Position numbers and translations under genes: made by a program. This document shows, in pieces, positions 1 through 9,163 of a stretch of 64,000 bases of DNA. The notes beneath the pieces were generated by a model that saw only the letters and a list, made by a program, of their open reading frames with translations, did no database searches and had not been told where the DNA came from. Source of the stretch: Prorocentrum cordatum (lineage: Eukaryota; Sar; Dinophyceae; Prorocentrales; Prorocentraceae); NCBI GenBank assembly GCA_963575745.1, contig CAUYUJ010004708.1:1-64000 (forward strand), read 5' to 3'. The first letter of the stretch is position 1, and each line of letters begins with the position of its first letter.

Positions 1-36
1 TCCTCCTCCTCCTCCTCCTCCTCCTCCTCCTCCTTC
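1..36. repeat. (TCC)n microsatellite at window edge
   Basis: A run of TCC triplets opens the window and continues past its left edge. Confidence 0.95.
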
Positions 37-80
37 TCTAAGTCTTCCCCGAAGACAGAGAAAACTTCTCAGGATCACCG

Positions 81-170
81 AGCGCTTTCCACTACTCGCA
101 AAGTGCCTACCCGCAAGCGTCCGAAAAAGCACATTTGCGAGTAGGTACTTTGCGAGTGGTGGAGCGCGCT
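81..170. mobile_element. MITE-like foldback, copy 1 of family M
   Basis: Two arms of about 36 bp, 81-116 and 134-170, are imperfect reverse complements, read roughly CACTACTCGCAAAGTGCCTA in one arm, and are separated by only ~17 bp. Two more copies with the same arms lie at 8713-8857 and 26939-27079, each with a longer and different centre. No coding capacity. The family looks like a non-autonomous foldback element. No target duplication was identified. Confidence 0.7.
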
Positions 171-552
171 TGTTTACAGGAGGACGCGAGGTCTTCGAGA
201 AGTCCCGCCGCCTTCTGAGAAGCCATTATCCTTCTCATGTACCCCCCTCTCGCCGCCGATCCCAGAGATCCGACGCCCCGAAAAAAAAGTGCAGTGGCGG
301 GTTAGGGGGCTGTTTTCGGCCTCTAGGGGCCCTCGCCGGGCCTCGGGGCACCGTCAGGAACGACTCGGGACGAAGCACCGGCCCGGGGGGGAAGTGGTCA
401 AGAACTCAGGGGCCAACGCGTCGAGAAAGTTGAAGTAGCCGGATGTCTGGGAACCTGGACGAAGCCAGGACGAGGATAGATTCGGGTGAGGACAAATCGA
501 GAATCTTTGGGATTTGGCGGTCCTACAGGATGTTTCAGGCGCCGCAGCTCTC
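171..552. other. No supported gene
   Basis: Unique-looking GC-rich DNA. The only recurring motif is one copy of the CTTCTGAGAAG inverted motif near 210-222. Open frames lack recognisable domains. Confidence 0.6.
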
Positions 553-593
553 TCAGAGCGTTCCTGAACGCTCTGAGAGCGTTCCGGAACGCT
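553..593. repeat. Two adjacent short palindromes
   Basis: CTCAGAGCGTTC and GAACGCTCTGAG flank a 2-nt centre at 553-578. They are followed by the perfect 16-bp palindrome AGCGTTCCGGAACGCT at 578-593. Function unknown. Confidence 0.8.
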
Positions 594-1073
594 CTGGAAC
601 GGATGTATCTTCGTCCTAGCCCCGTCCTATAAGATGGACCCTTGGCTACAGCTTAGCACCCTCAAACCCAGACCCCCATCAGGTCATGAAAAAAACATGA
701 CGGGAGGGTTTTCGCTATTTTCGGCTTCCAGGGGCCCGTACAAGGCCTCGGGATTGTCAACAGCCTGCTCAGGATGAAGACAGGTCCCTGGAAATGGGTC
801 AAGACCTCGGGAGATCGACGCTGTGAAAAGCCCTGGCGTCGGGAGTCTGGGAACTTATCCCAATCTCGGCTGGGCCATGGCATCGCAGCCCCCGACCACC
901 ACCCCACTTCGGCCCCGCGAAGCCCGAAGGAGCAGGCATGTATCCCCACCCAGGTGTAAGTCGGCCACTGGGGCCAAGGCCACGCCAGTGGGGATCAGGA
1001 TCGGTTCACAAGTACTCAAGACCTGTTGCCTCCTCAGCTGGCATCGGCAGCGCGCCCGGGGGGAAGTCAGAGG
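594..1073. other. No supported gene
   Basis: Mixed-composition DNA without recognisable coding potential or repeats shared with the rest of the window. Confidence 0.55.
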
Positions 1074-1074
1074 T

Positions 1075-1129
1075 CCTCCTCCTCCTCCTCCTCCTCCTCC
1101 TCCTCCTCCTCCTCCTCCTCCTCCTCCTC
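1075..1129. repeat. (TCC)n microsatellite
   Basis: About 18 TCC triplets, producing poly-Pro, poly-Ser, poly-Leu, poly-Glu and poly-Gly frames depending on strand and phase. Confidence 0.97.
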
Positions 1130-1137
1130 GTCGGGCG

Positions 1138-1260
1138 TTCTCAGACGGCCCGGAGGCCTTCCGAGAAGCCTGTCGAGCCTTCTCTGGAGCCGCAGGGGGC
1201 TTCTCGGAAGGCGCGAGGGCTTCTGAGAAGCCCAGCCGCCTCCTGAGAAGGCCTGCCGCC
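1138..1260. repeat. Cluster of GCCTTCTGAGAAGGCC-like motifs
   Basis: Several imperfect inverted motifs of the form CTTCTGAGAAG or CTTCCGAGAAG occur here. The same motif recurs near 210, near 8930 and near 55220. The two DNA flanks of the large element at 8951-25337, when read together, look like one of these motifs with a central TA. Confidence 0.6.
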
Positions 1261-2289
1261 GCTCGCTTCCTCCTGTGGCGCGCCGCCGACAGAACACCTC
1301 GCGCGGTGAAACAACGCAAACGTGGACTACGGCACGTGATCGTTTTCTTGTTCACTGTTTTGCCGATCGGCTTCGCGGGCCCTCGCACCCCGCCCTCCCC
1401 TCCCCCACCCGTGGAGTAGATCTTGGCCGTTTGGGGCGCTTGTTTCGGGCAGGTGAAGTCTCCCCCATGGGGCGCACTGCTGCAAGCAGTCGCCCTAGGC
1501 AGAGGTCCGAAGGCAGACCCGTCGTCCATGCAAAATCGGCGCGCTCCGTCGTCCAATCGGGCGGGCGGCGTTGGCTTCACTTGTCGGGGCTGCTCCTCCC
1601 CGATACGCTGATTCCTCTCGCCTCGCGGGGTGCACGTCCAGAATGCGAACTCGACTTCACCCCAACATACTTATACTATATGTGCGTCGCCCCCCCGGGG
1701 GCGATGCGCGCAGCGAGAAATCTTATAGTACATGCGCTGTGGCGGGCGCTTTCTGGCCACACCGCTCGGGAAACGATCTACTACAAGACGGGTATAGTGT
1801 GTGTTTGGGTCGGACGCACGCCTCCAAGGAGAACATATCGTACTAGGCTCCATGAACTGCATTTGCGCTTGGGCCCTCCTGGGAGCTCTTGGAGGCCCCA
1901 TTGGGTCGGGGGTGGACAGACCTCCTACCCTGACACGTCGTTTCGCGAATTGGCCGTTTTCGGTTCGCGAGGGGGCGTCGCGGCCGTCATTCTTTGCGGT
2001 TCCAGGTCCGTCGGTGTCTGGCCTGGGCCGTTTTCGCTGAAGGGAGGTCTGCTAAAGGGGAGGTCTGTCCACCGCCGACGGGGGACGTCTTGGACACTGA
2101 AGCGGGCGGGCGGGCGTCCGGCAGGCGCACGGGCGGACGCTCACGGGCGGGGCGGGGCCTCGGACTCCAGCGGGCCGGCCGGGCGGGCGGGCCCTCGGGA
2201 GCGGGGCGGGCGGGCGGGGGCGAGCTCTGCAAGCTGCGGCGAGGTCTCGGGCGAGAGCACGAGCCCTGAGCACATTGTGAGGGGGCCTC
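1261..2289. other. No supported gene
   Basis: GC-rich DNA with a small hairpin around 1684-1710 (C-run followed by G-run). Open frames are not convincing. Confidence 0.55.
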
Positions 2290-2725
2290 GTGCGAGAGAG
2301 CGAGTCCTGGGCGTCGAGGGCGCGGCGCCTGAATAGATGGCAAGGGAGTCCTGAGCAGGAGCGCGAGTCCTCAGTCAATTGCTGGGATGTCCCACGCGAA
2401 AGCGCGGCTGGGAATAAATCGAGGAAGTATCAGGCGGGAGCCTTTGTTGCAAACTGGGGCCATCTACACAATTGGAGCTTGAAGAGGCGTCTGAATAAAA
2501 TGCGAGGATGTCATGCGAGAGCGCGATTCTTCAGTAACGTGTGAGAAATCATACGCGAGAGCGAGATTTCGAACAATTTGTGAAGAACCAGCAGGCCAGA
2601 GCCGTTGTTTTAGACTGGGTGCCATCAACCCAGTCTGAGGCCTAAACTTCCTCTTGTAAAAAATCGGTTCGAGCCCCGGGAGGAGCCCTTCAATTGAAAA
2701 ACACAATGTGCACAGGAGGGTGGTT
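2290..2725. repeat. Duplicated segment, copy 1
   Basis: Contains spaced GCGAGAGCGCGA motifs and ends with a stretch around 2625-2722 (AACCCAGTCTGAGGCC, then an AAAAAATCGG stretch, then ATGTGCAC). A diverged copy occurs at 3035-3370 in the same order and orientation. Non-coding as far as can be seen. Confidence 0.65.
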
Positions 2726-2925
2726 TAACCATTTCTGTTGTTTGAGAACAGACGTCATTAATGGTAAGATGGTTCGCTCTCATATGCTCGCGTGTCATGG
2801 AACATGTATCTGCCAAACACTCGATACCCACCCTCTTCGTCTTTGATCGTACCCCTTTCGGGGGTGTATCATCCTTCCCTTCCACATGTAATTGGCAGAG
2901 CCCTTAAAACAGGAAGAACAGAAAT

Positions 2926-3000
2926 AATGGAAAAGGGAGGAAGGGAGTGGAGGAAGGGAGGGAGAAGGGAAGAGGGCAAGAGGAGGGAGGGAGCAGATAC
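2926..3000. repeat. Purine-rich (GGAAG)n tract
   Basis: An almost pure A/G tract of GGAAGGGAG-type repeats. Confidence 0.85.
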
Positions 3001-3034
3001 GAGAGGAATTAGCACGAGGTATTAGCAAGAGGGG

Positions 3035-3370
3035 ATGGCATGGAAGTCTCAGGCGAGAGCGCGATCCTTCAGCAAATTGTGCGGAAAACCTAGGCGAGAG
3101 CGCGACTCCAGAGCGCCGACAAAGCGATTCGTGGACAATGTGTGAGGAGGTCCCGGGCGCGAGCGCGAATCCTGGATAAGTTGCAAGAAAGTATCCAGCG
3201 AAAGCCCGACTCCCAATACCTTGTGAAGCCGGAGGTTGTCGCAAACCGGAGGCCAACAACCCAGTCTGAGGCCCAAGTGTTCCTTTTGCTTCTTCGGGAA
3301 ATATCATCATAAAAAACGGTGCGATCCCGGAAGGGGTCATTCCATTGAAAAATACCATGTGCACCGGGGA
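3035..3370. repeat. Duplicated segment, copy 2
   Basis: Diverged direct copy of 2290-2725. It shares the GCGAGAGCGCGA motifs, AACCCAGTCTGAGGCC at about 3258, and the ATGTGCAC end at about 3357. Confidence 0.65.
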
Positions 3371-4378
3371 GGGGGGATCAACAATAGCTATTTTTAGATA
3401 TGAGAATTCAAGAAAAACGTGTGGCCCATTTAGGAGCTTCCACGGGGTTCTATGGAGGCGGGGTCTTCCAGCTGTTGACTTTCAGAGACCCTCCAGCCCC
3501 AGCCTCAGGGGAACTTCCGCCGAAGACTGCCCGAGACTGTCCTTCGCCAGGGCATGATCGATGCGCCTTGTGTTGTTCGCCGTCGGGAGGCCACATGGGA
3601 TGAAGAGCTCCGGGCGCCGCAGCCGTGGCCGTCGGTCGTCGGCCGCCGCCGCCGCCGCTGTGGGCCGTCGGTCGTGTTGCCTCGTTCGCCGCCGTCTCGG
3701 AAGCGGATACGGCGGCCGTCTGTTCCCGGCTTCGGCAGCTGTGAGCTTCGTGTTGTGGTGGGCTTCAGGGCCTCGGACCGCGCGCGGCTCGGTCGGCACG
3801 TCATTGACGCCGCCGTCGCCGCCGTCGTCGCCGTCCTCCTCGCATGCTTCCACGAGGATGCCTGCTGTCCCTCCCCCTCGCCCTGCCCCATCCTCACCCC
3901 ACTCCCCTTGACTTCCCCTCTCATTGTGTCCCCCTCTTCTCTCCATCATTCTCCTCCCGGCTCGCCATAGGCATGTTGGACGCGTCGGGCAGCCAGAGCA
4001 CTACAGCTCGGCCCCTGCATCCATGCTCTCTCGGACATGTAGATTCCTGTCGTAAGTTCTACCCCAGACTTGCTAGCACCTTATCCTTGTCCTCGTCCTT
4101 TCCTCCGACCCTCCTCTACATCCTCCTGCTACGTCTCTGCATCGCCCTCTTCCTCCTCTTCCTCCGCCTCCTCCGCCTCCTCATCGCACTCCCGCCAGTG
4201 TATATCTTACAATTCGAGCGAGAGCACGCCCATGCACAGCTAGTGTTGTCCGTTCACTTATGTAACAAAGTGCGGCACGCTGCATCTCCGCCCCATTATT
4301 TCTCACCATACGTTCACTTACTGCGTGCAGCTCGAACTGCCATCAGCATGTAGATGAGCTCGGCACATGCTGCCCTCC
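3371..4378. other. No supported gene
   Basis: Mixed DNA becoming pyrimidine-rich after 3840. Long frames on both strands are Ser/Pro/Arg-rich, with no domain recognised. Confidence 0.5.
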
Positions 4379-4490
4379 TCATCATCATCACCCCTCGTTA
4401 TCATCATCACCAGCAGCATCACCAGCAGCATCATCAGCATCATCATCAGCATCTGCATCAGCAGCACCAGCAGCATCAGCAGCAGCAGCC
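4379..4490. repeat. (CAT/CAG)n trinucleotide tract
   Basis: Interspersed CAT, CAC and CAG triplets, giving His/Gln runs in one frame. Confidence 0.9.
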
Positions 4491-4547
4491 CCTCGTCGGG
4501 GCAGACAGCCACAGAGAAGGTCGCCATGGCCTTACGCCAGGACGACA

Positions 4548-4549
4548 CG

Positions 4550-4608
<59 letters not shown>

Positions 4609-4623
4609 GCACACACGCACGCA

Positions 4624-4695
<72 letters not shown>

Positions 4696-4698
4696 CAA
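4548..4698. repeat. (CA)n dinucleotide repeat
   Basis: About 150 bp of CA repeats interrupted by CG dinucleotides in the middle (CACGCACG). Confidence 0.98.
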
Positions 4699-4978
4699 CC
4701 ACGATCATACCACACTCGGCATCGGCAGCAGCATCACCATCGGCATCATCACCCCCATCACTATCACCGTCACGATCCTCATCGGCACAATCATCGGTAC
4801 CCTCTTCGTCGTCGTCGTCGCCCCCCCTTCGCCGCCGGGCGCGAGCGGGGAGCGGGGTCGAGCGGGGGCGTCGGCCGCCGCGCCTGCCCCCGAGGTGCTG
4901 GAGCTCCTCGCACAGCGGCGGCAAGACCGTGGTGCAGTGGCAGGTGCCGCGGCGCGGGTCGGGTCGAGGTCGGAAGCC

Positions 4979-5140
4979 CTCCTCCTCCTCCTCCTCCTCC
5001 TCCTCCTCCTCTCCTCCTCCTCCTCCTCCTCCTCCTCCTCCTCCTCCTCCTCCTCCATCCTCCATCCTCCTCCTCCTCCTCCTCCTCCTCCTCCCCCTCC
5101 TCCTCCTCCCCCTCCTCCTCCTCCTCCTCCTCCTCATCAT
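4979..5140. repeat. (TCC)n microsatellite
   Basis: Long TCC tract with C insertions. Confidence 0.97.
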
Positions 5141-6210
5141 CATCGCACAACCCGAGGCGCCAGGGGCATTCCACGAGAGACAGAGGGAAGCACACAACTC
5201 AGAGGTTGGTCCGCCGCTGCCAGCCACCCAGTGCACGCTCCAAGTCCAGGACGAGGCACAGCACCATGGAAGAATTGGCGGCAGGAACCTTGCGCGATGT
5301 ATGACTCATCAACACAACCTGTGAGGGAACGCAGTTAAGAATATACGACAATTCACATGGCAGGAATAAGAACAACATAGATGCAGAATGGCAGTGCAGC
5401 ATGTGAGCAATCCGGCCAAGACTTCGTTCACAGAGACAATACATTGCAAGGACAACAAACTATACACAGAAGTATACAATACATGTGTGGCGGGAAGGTC
5501 ACCAGTCAACTGTAACTTGAGAAACAGCAAAAGGTGAACAATCCACCCAAGCCTCCGTTCAGTGAGACCGGGATGACTGTTGCTCACAGGTTGTATCACT
5601 GGGCGGCCTGGTGCCACGGATGCCCGCGCCGCCAGCGGCGGCACCAACCGCAGGGCAGTCATCCCTCGCAGGGGCCCGAACACTCTAGCCAGCAGCACGC
5701 CCGTGCCCAAAATCCGCTCAGGCCGTTGGCTCCGAGGCGCACACGGCGGCGGACGACGGGCTGCACGACCGTCACGGGCGGCCGCACGGCGGCCCGTGCC
5801 TGCATTGAGCTCCCGCGCGGGCAGGCCACCCCAACGCGGGCACTCCTCCGGTGCGGCGGCGGCAGCGGCTTCAGCCTCGAGGAGTCCGCTGGGGTGTGCG
5901 AGCTCCTCGGAGGCGCACGTCGAGGCCTCCCGTGTGCCGGCGTCTGCCGCCTCGTTCGGCTCATCTGCTGCGCTGTTCTGCTCCCCCTGGCCCGTGGTCC
6001 ACACCCGCAGACGCCCGGTCACTGGCAGCAGCCTCCCGCGGCGGCTGCAGCGGCAGGGCAGTCCTCCCCCGCAGGGGCCCTGGCGGTCCTGGCCTCCTCG
6101 AGCAGCTCGAGAAAGAGGTCGAGCCGCACGCGCAGAGGCAGCCAAGGGGCGGCAGCATCTCCTGGCCTCCACCTGCGGGCAGGGCCCCAGGGCCGAGGGG
6201 GGCGAACGGG
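5141..6210. other. No confidently supported gene; possible 3' part of the retrogene locus
   Basis: This stretch is not simple repeat. Two similar segments around 5656-5690 and 6055-6085 (GGGCAGTC..CCGCAGGGGCCC) suggest an internal duplication. A long minus-strand frame (5309-6172) exists, but I found no ATG for it near its 5' end. It could hold the 3' untranslated region of the minus-strand gene at 6211-6606, but no polyA signal or tail is visible. Confidence 0.4.
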
Positions 6211-6606
6211 TTAGGCGTCGGCACGCGGGGTCGACTCCACGGTCGGTGCGCCCAGCCGTCCTTGCCCGCGGCAGCCCCGCTGCACCTGATTCGGGTCCTG
6301 GAACGCGAGTCCCTGCACCTGGGCCATGGGAACGCCGAGGACATGCATGGCAACGTTGCGCATGACGACCTCCATCCGCGAGTGCACCGCCGTGTCGCCA
6401 CGGCGGCGCGCAGACACCTCCTCGGCCAGGAAGGGCATGATGGCGAGCAGGCGGCCATGGACATCAGGGTCAGAACACATGCGTCCCTGCTCCTCCAGCT
6501 CGATGATCCTGTTCTGCAGTACGCTGAACTTAGCTTGGGCGGTCGGCGCAGCCTCCTGCTGACGCGCACCACGAGGAAGCCTCGGTGGGCCTCCTGTCGT
6601 CGCCAT
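6211..6606 (-). CDS. Probable retroposed small gene, 131-aa hypothetical protein
   Basis: Product not recognised. The frame starts with ATG at 6606 (MATTGGPPRLP) and is one of few here not made of simple repeats. Residues about 25-65 form an amphipathic, coiled-coil-like helix (KFSVLQNRIIELEEQ and onward). The rest is a mixed helical segment (VHSRMEVVMRNVAMHVLGVP) with a Gly/Arg-rich tail. A complete dinoflagellate spliced leader lies on the same strand with its 3' end 70 bases upstream of the ATG. In dinoflagellates, an SL sequence in genomic DNA directly upstream of a gene marks a relict from a trans-spliced mRNA that was reverse-transcribed and reinserted. So I infer an intron-less retrogene. 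Whether it is expressed, and what it does, cannot be told from sequence. Confidence 0.5.
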   Translation of the reverse strand: MATTGGPPRLPRGARQQEAAPTAQAKFSVLQNRIIELEEQGRMCSDPDVHGRLLAIMPFLAEEVSARRRGDTAVHSRMEVVMRNVAMHVLGVPMAQVQGLAFQDPNQVQRGCRGQGRLGAPTVESTPRADA

Positions 6607-6646
6607 CTCAAACAGAACTCACCAACGAGGCGCCACGAGCTAAGCA

Positions 6647-6665
6647 CATAGAGCCAAGATGTTGG
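6647..6665 (-). other. Decayed second spliced-leader relic
   Basis: On the minus strand this reads CCAACATCTTGGCTCTATG. The core CATCTTGGCTC differs from the SL core CATTTTGGCTC by one base. It lies between the intact SL relic and the gene, as expected for an older relic left by an earlier round of retroposition. Confidence 0.5.
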
Positions 6666-6675
6666 GGAGGTGCGG

Positions 6676-6697
6676 CTTGAGCCAAAATGGCTACGGT
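6676..6697 (-). other. Relict dinoflagellate spliced-leader sequence (22 nt)
   Basis: The minus strand reads ACCGTAGCCATTTTGGCT followed by CAAG. This is the full conserved dinoflagellate SL, including an allowed first base (A, G or T). No GT splice donor follows it; the next bases are CCGCAC. It is therefore not an SL RNA gene but the 5' end of a reverse-transcribed, trans-spliced mRNA. Confidence 0.93.
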
Positions 6698-6892
6698 CCT
6701 CCTCCTCCTCCTCCTCCTCCTCCTCCTCCTCCTCGTCCTCCTCCTCCTCCTCCTCCTCCTCCTCCTCTCCCCTCCTCCTCCCCCCTCCTCCTCCTCCTCC
6801 CCCCTCCTCCTCCCCCCTCCTCCTCCCCCCCCCTCCCCCCGCCTCCCCCCTGCTCCTCCCCCCGCCTCCCTCCTCCCCCCTCCTCCGAGGCT
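6698..6892. repeat. (TCC)n and CCCTCC tract
   Basis: TCC triplets grading into CCCCTCCTCC repeats. It abuts the 5' end of the SL relic. Confidence 0.96.
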
Positions 6893-7335
6893 ATCGAGGA
6901 CCAACGTCTGGGGGGGGGCCGTTGCGGGCCCAGTCGGTAGCAGATCACTGGAGCCTCGCACACCCTCGCAATGCCGTCTTTCAGAGTGCACGTCGGCGTC
7001 GATCTAGCGTCAATTAGCGTCGACTCGCAAGAGCCAGCGAGGAGGTATGGGGCGCTCCCAGGAGTTGCCACAGAAGGCCCAGGGGCCGTCAAGCAAAACA
7101 TCCGAGGTGGGAAGCTGGCCAGGACGGCCTCCGGGAGGGATCCGGGGGCACACGGACTTGTGAGCGGATTTCGGTGTGCGTCGCCGCCGCCGCCGTCGAG
7201 GGTGGAGGTTCGAGGATCGAGGTGTGCGGGCGCTCTTGGGCCTCGCTGGTCCTCCTTAGGAGCCCTCCCGGCTACGGCCCGATTCCCTTTGCAATTTTGG
7301 GGGGCAGAGCGCACTCCAGGATAGGTCCAAGGGTC

Positions 7336-7500
7336 GCCGCCGCAATCGTCGTCGCGTTCGTCGTCGTCGTCGCCGTCATCATCGCGTCCTTCGTCTTCGT
7401 CGTCCGAGGGGGGGAGACGAGAAGGTAGGAAGAGGAGGAGGAGGAGGAGGAGGAGGAGGGGGAGGAGGAGGAGGCGGAGTGGGAGGAAGAAGATGCTGAG
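7336..7500. repeat. (GTC)n then (GGA)n tract
   Basis: GTCGTC-rich stretch to about 7400, then GGA triplets from about 7430. Confidence 0.9.
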
Positions 7501-8712
7501 GAACAGGAGAACCTCCGCCTCCTCGCCCGAATAGGAGGAGAAGACTTGTTCTGGACCCCCGATTTGGGGACCTCTGTCCCGCCCCCCCGAAGTATCGGCT
7601 GTCCAGAACTGAGGCGCCAGCTGGCGACGACACCTGGCTAGCCAGCGCCCCGTTTTGTGCACACCGGCGATCTCACGGCCTCGAAGCCCGTGTGCATTTT
7701 CCACCCCAGGCCGTTTCGGCGGCCTGCTCCCCGAGGCGGGGAAGGACCGCGTGCGCCGTCAGGGTATGCACACCTGCGTCCTCTTCTCCACGGAGCCCGG
7801 TGGTGCCCTGGGCCTCCTCGCCCACGGCGTCCGGGCCGCCACTCAGCTCCCGAAGTCCTTTGCTTCTGACGGCAGCCGTCGGCTCCCTCTCGGGCATTTC
7901 GCACACATGCGAGCGACGCCAAAAACGGGGTCGTCTGCGCCGACATTGGCGCGTAAGCTCGCGCGTAAGCGCCTTCGCTTCCCATGCGGCGTGCCGCGCT
8001 GGCGGCCCGCGCAAGCCACTGCGCAAGGGCACGATGTCATCTCGCGCAAGACCCGTTCTTGATCGTCGCTCATGTGGCTCCCCAGGGCAGGGCACGCCGC
8101 GCACCCGCCTTCTCCGCCAGTCCCTTGGGGCCCTCGGGCAGCACGCCGTCCACCAAGCAGTCCACCACAGGGGGGCCCGCTACCCTGCCGTCGCCCTCGC
8201 CCGTGCCACCCTGATCCGCCTCGAGCTTGCCGCCGACGGCCCAGGTCAAGAGGTCGAGCTCGGGCCTCCAGCGCTCGCAGTGGCCTGTGCGAGGGGTGCC
8301 TCCCCCACACGCCTCTGCGCAGACGGCACGCACCCACCGCCCGGTGTTGCCCAGCCGTCCACGACCCTCTTCCGCGCCAGCATAAGACTGAGCCGTCGGA
8401 CCGGCGCTGCCCTCGCACGGCTGGCCCGTCGGATCGACGGTGCGCGATCGAGGGCTCCCACACCAGCGCCACGACCGCCACGACGGTCTCGGTGGCGTGC
8501 TGCTCATCCTGCCTCGCCTCCTCCCGGGGCGTGCCGCAGCTTCTGAGCACGCGATCCGGAGAAGTTATATCGATGGCCGTGCTCAGGCGCCCACCTCACC
8601 CTCGCGCCCAGCTGCGGTACCCCGGCCTCGCTGTCGGCGGCGTTCGTCCTCCCGGCCCGTTGTGTGCAGGACTGGATGTCGGTCGTTCCGTCGGTCTCCG
8701 TCGACCTTCACC
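7501..8712. other. No supported gene
   Basis: GC-rich non-repetitive DNA with overlapping open frames on both strands. Frames are Arg/Ala/Pro-rich, with no recognisable domain. Confidence 0.5.
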
Positions 8713-8857
8713 GAGCGCGTTCCACGACTCGCAAGGTGCCTACTCGCAAACGTCCGAAAAACGCAAGTTCGCCTCGATGTAGTTCATGTATCGTGAATCC
8801 ATCTCGGCGGATCCAGGCCATTTGCGGGAAGTTACTTTGCGAGCAGTGGAACGCGCT
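8713..8857. mobile_element. MITE-like foldback, copy 2 of family M
   Basis: Arms 8713-8750 and 8821-8857 match those of the copies at 81-170 and 26939-27079. The ~70-bp centre is different. It lies about 95 bp outside the left end of the large element. Confidence 0.7.
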
Positions 8858-8950
8858 GGTCGAAACCTGGAGGCGCACACATGGGGGTGCGGCGAGCGGG
8901 GCGCCCGCTTCTAAGTGGGCAGAGGGTTTCCGAGAAGCCCTCCTGCCTTC

Positions 8951-9053
8951 TAATCCGAAAGCCTTTATAACGGATTCGAGGGGGCGATCGAAAGCAGTCC
9001 CCCGGCACTGCTTTGAACGCGTTCAAAGCAGTCCCCCGGCACTGCTTTGAACG
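8951..9053 (+). repeat. Left terminal inverted repeat with two palindromes
   Basis: Outer 20 bp are perfectly inverted at 25318-25337. Palindromes lie at 8989-9017 (imperfect) and 9021-9052 (12-bp arms GTTCAAAGCAGT and ACTGCTTTGAAC). Confidence 0.85.
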
Positions 9054-9066
9054 TCTTCACAAGAGG

Positions 9067-9093
9067 CTGATGATATGATGATGTTGATGATGA
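9067..9093. repeat. (ATG)n short tract
   Basis: TGATGATATGATGATGTTGATG-type repeat just inside the left TIR. Confidence 0.8.
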
Positions 9094-9163
9094 TTTGTCC
9101 TGCGTACACTGTCCGCAACTGCGGCTATCAACACCATGCCCCACTTGCCCGCAACTGCGGCCA

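Noticed and set aside
855-1580. Long open frames with poly-Gly/Glu/Ser/Pro around TCC or GGA tracts (also at 4354-5338, 6691-7704, 36843-37334, 47651-48122, 57450-57809)
   Set aside because: They are stop-free because the trinucleotide repeat lacks stops, they overlap on both strands, and no domain is seen outside the tract.
2664-2674. GGTTCGAGCCC, like a tRNA T-arm or polymerase III B box
   Set aside because: No cloverleaf, anticodon arm or A box could be drawn around it. The duplicate at ~3317 has lost the match.
5309-6172. 287-codon minus-strand frame with a hydrophobic C-terminal half
   Set aside because: No ATG near its 5' end, Arg/Ala-rich composition, and an equally long frame on the opposite strand.
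6676-6697. SL RNA gene
   Set aside because: No GT donor follows the 22-nt leader and no Sm-site-bearing intron region or tandem array is visible. A relict in a retrogene fits better.
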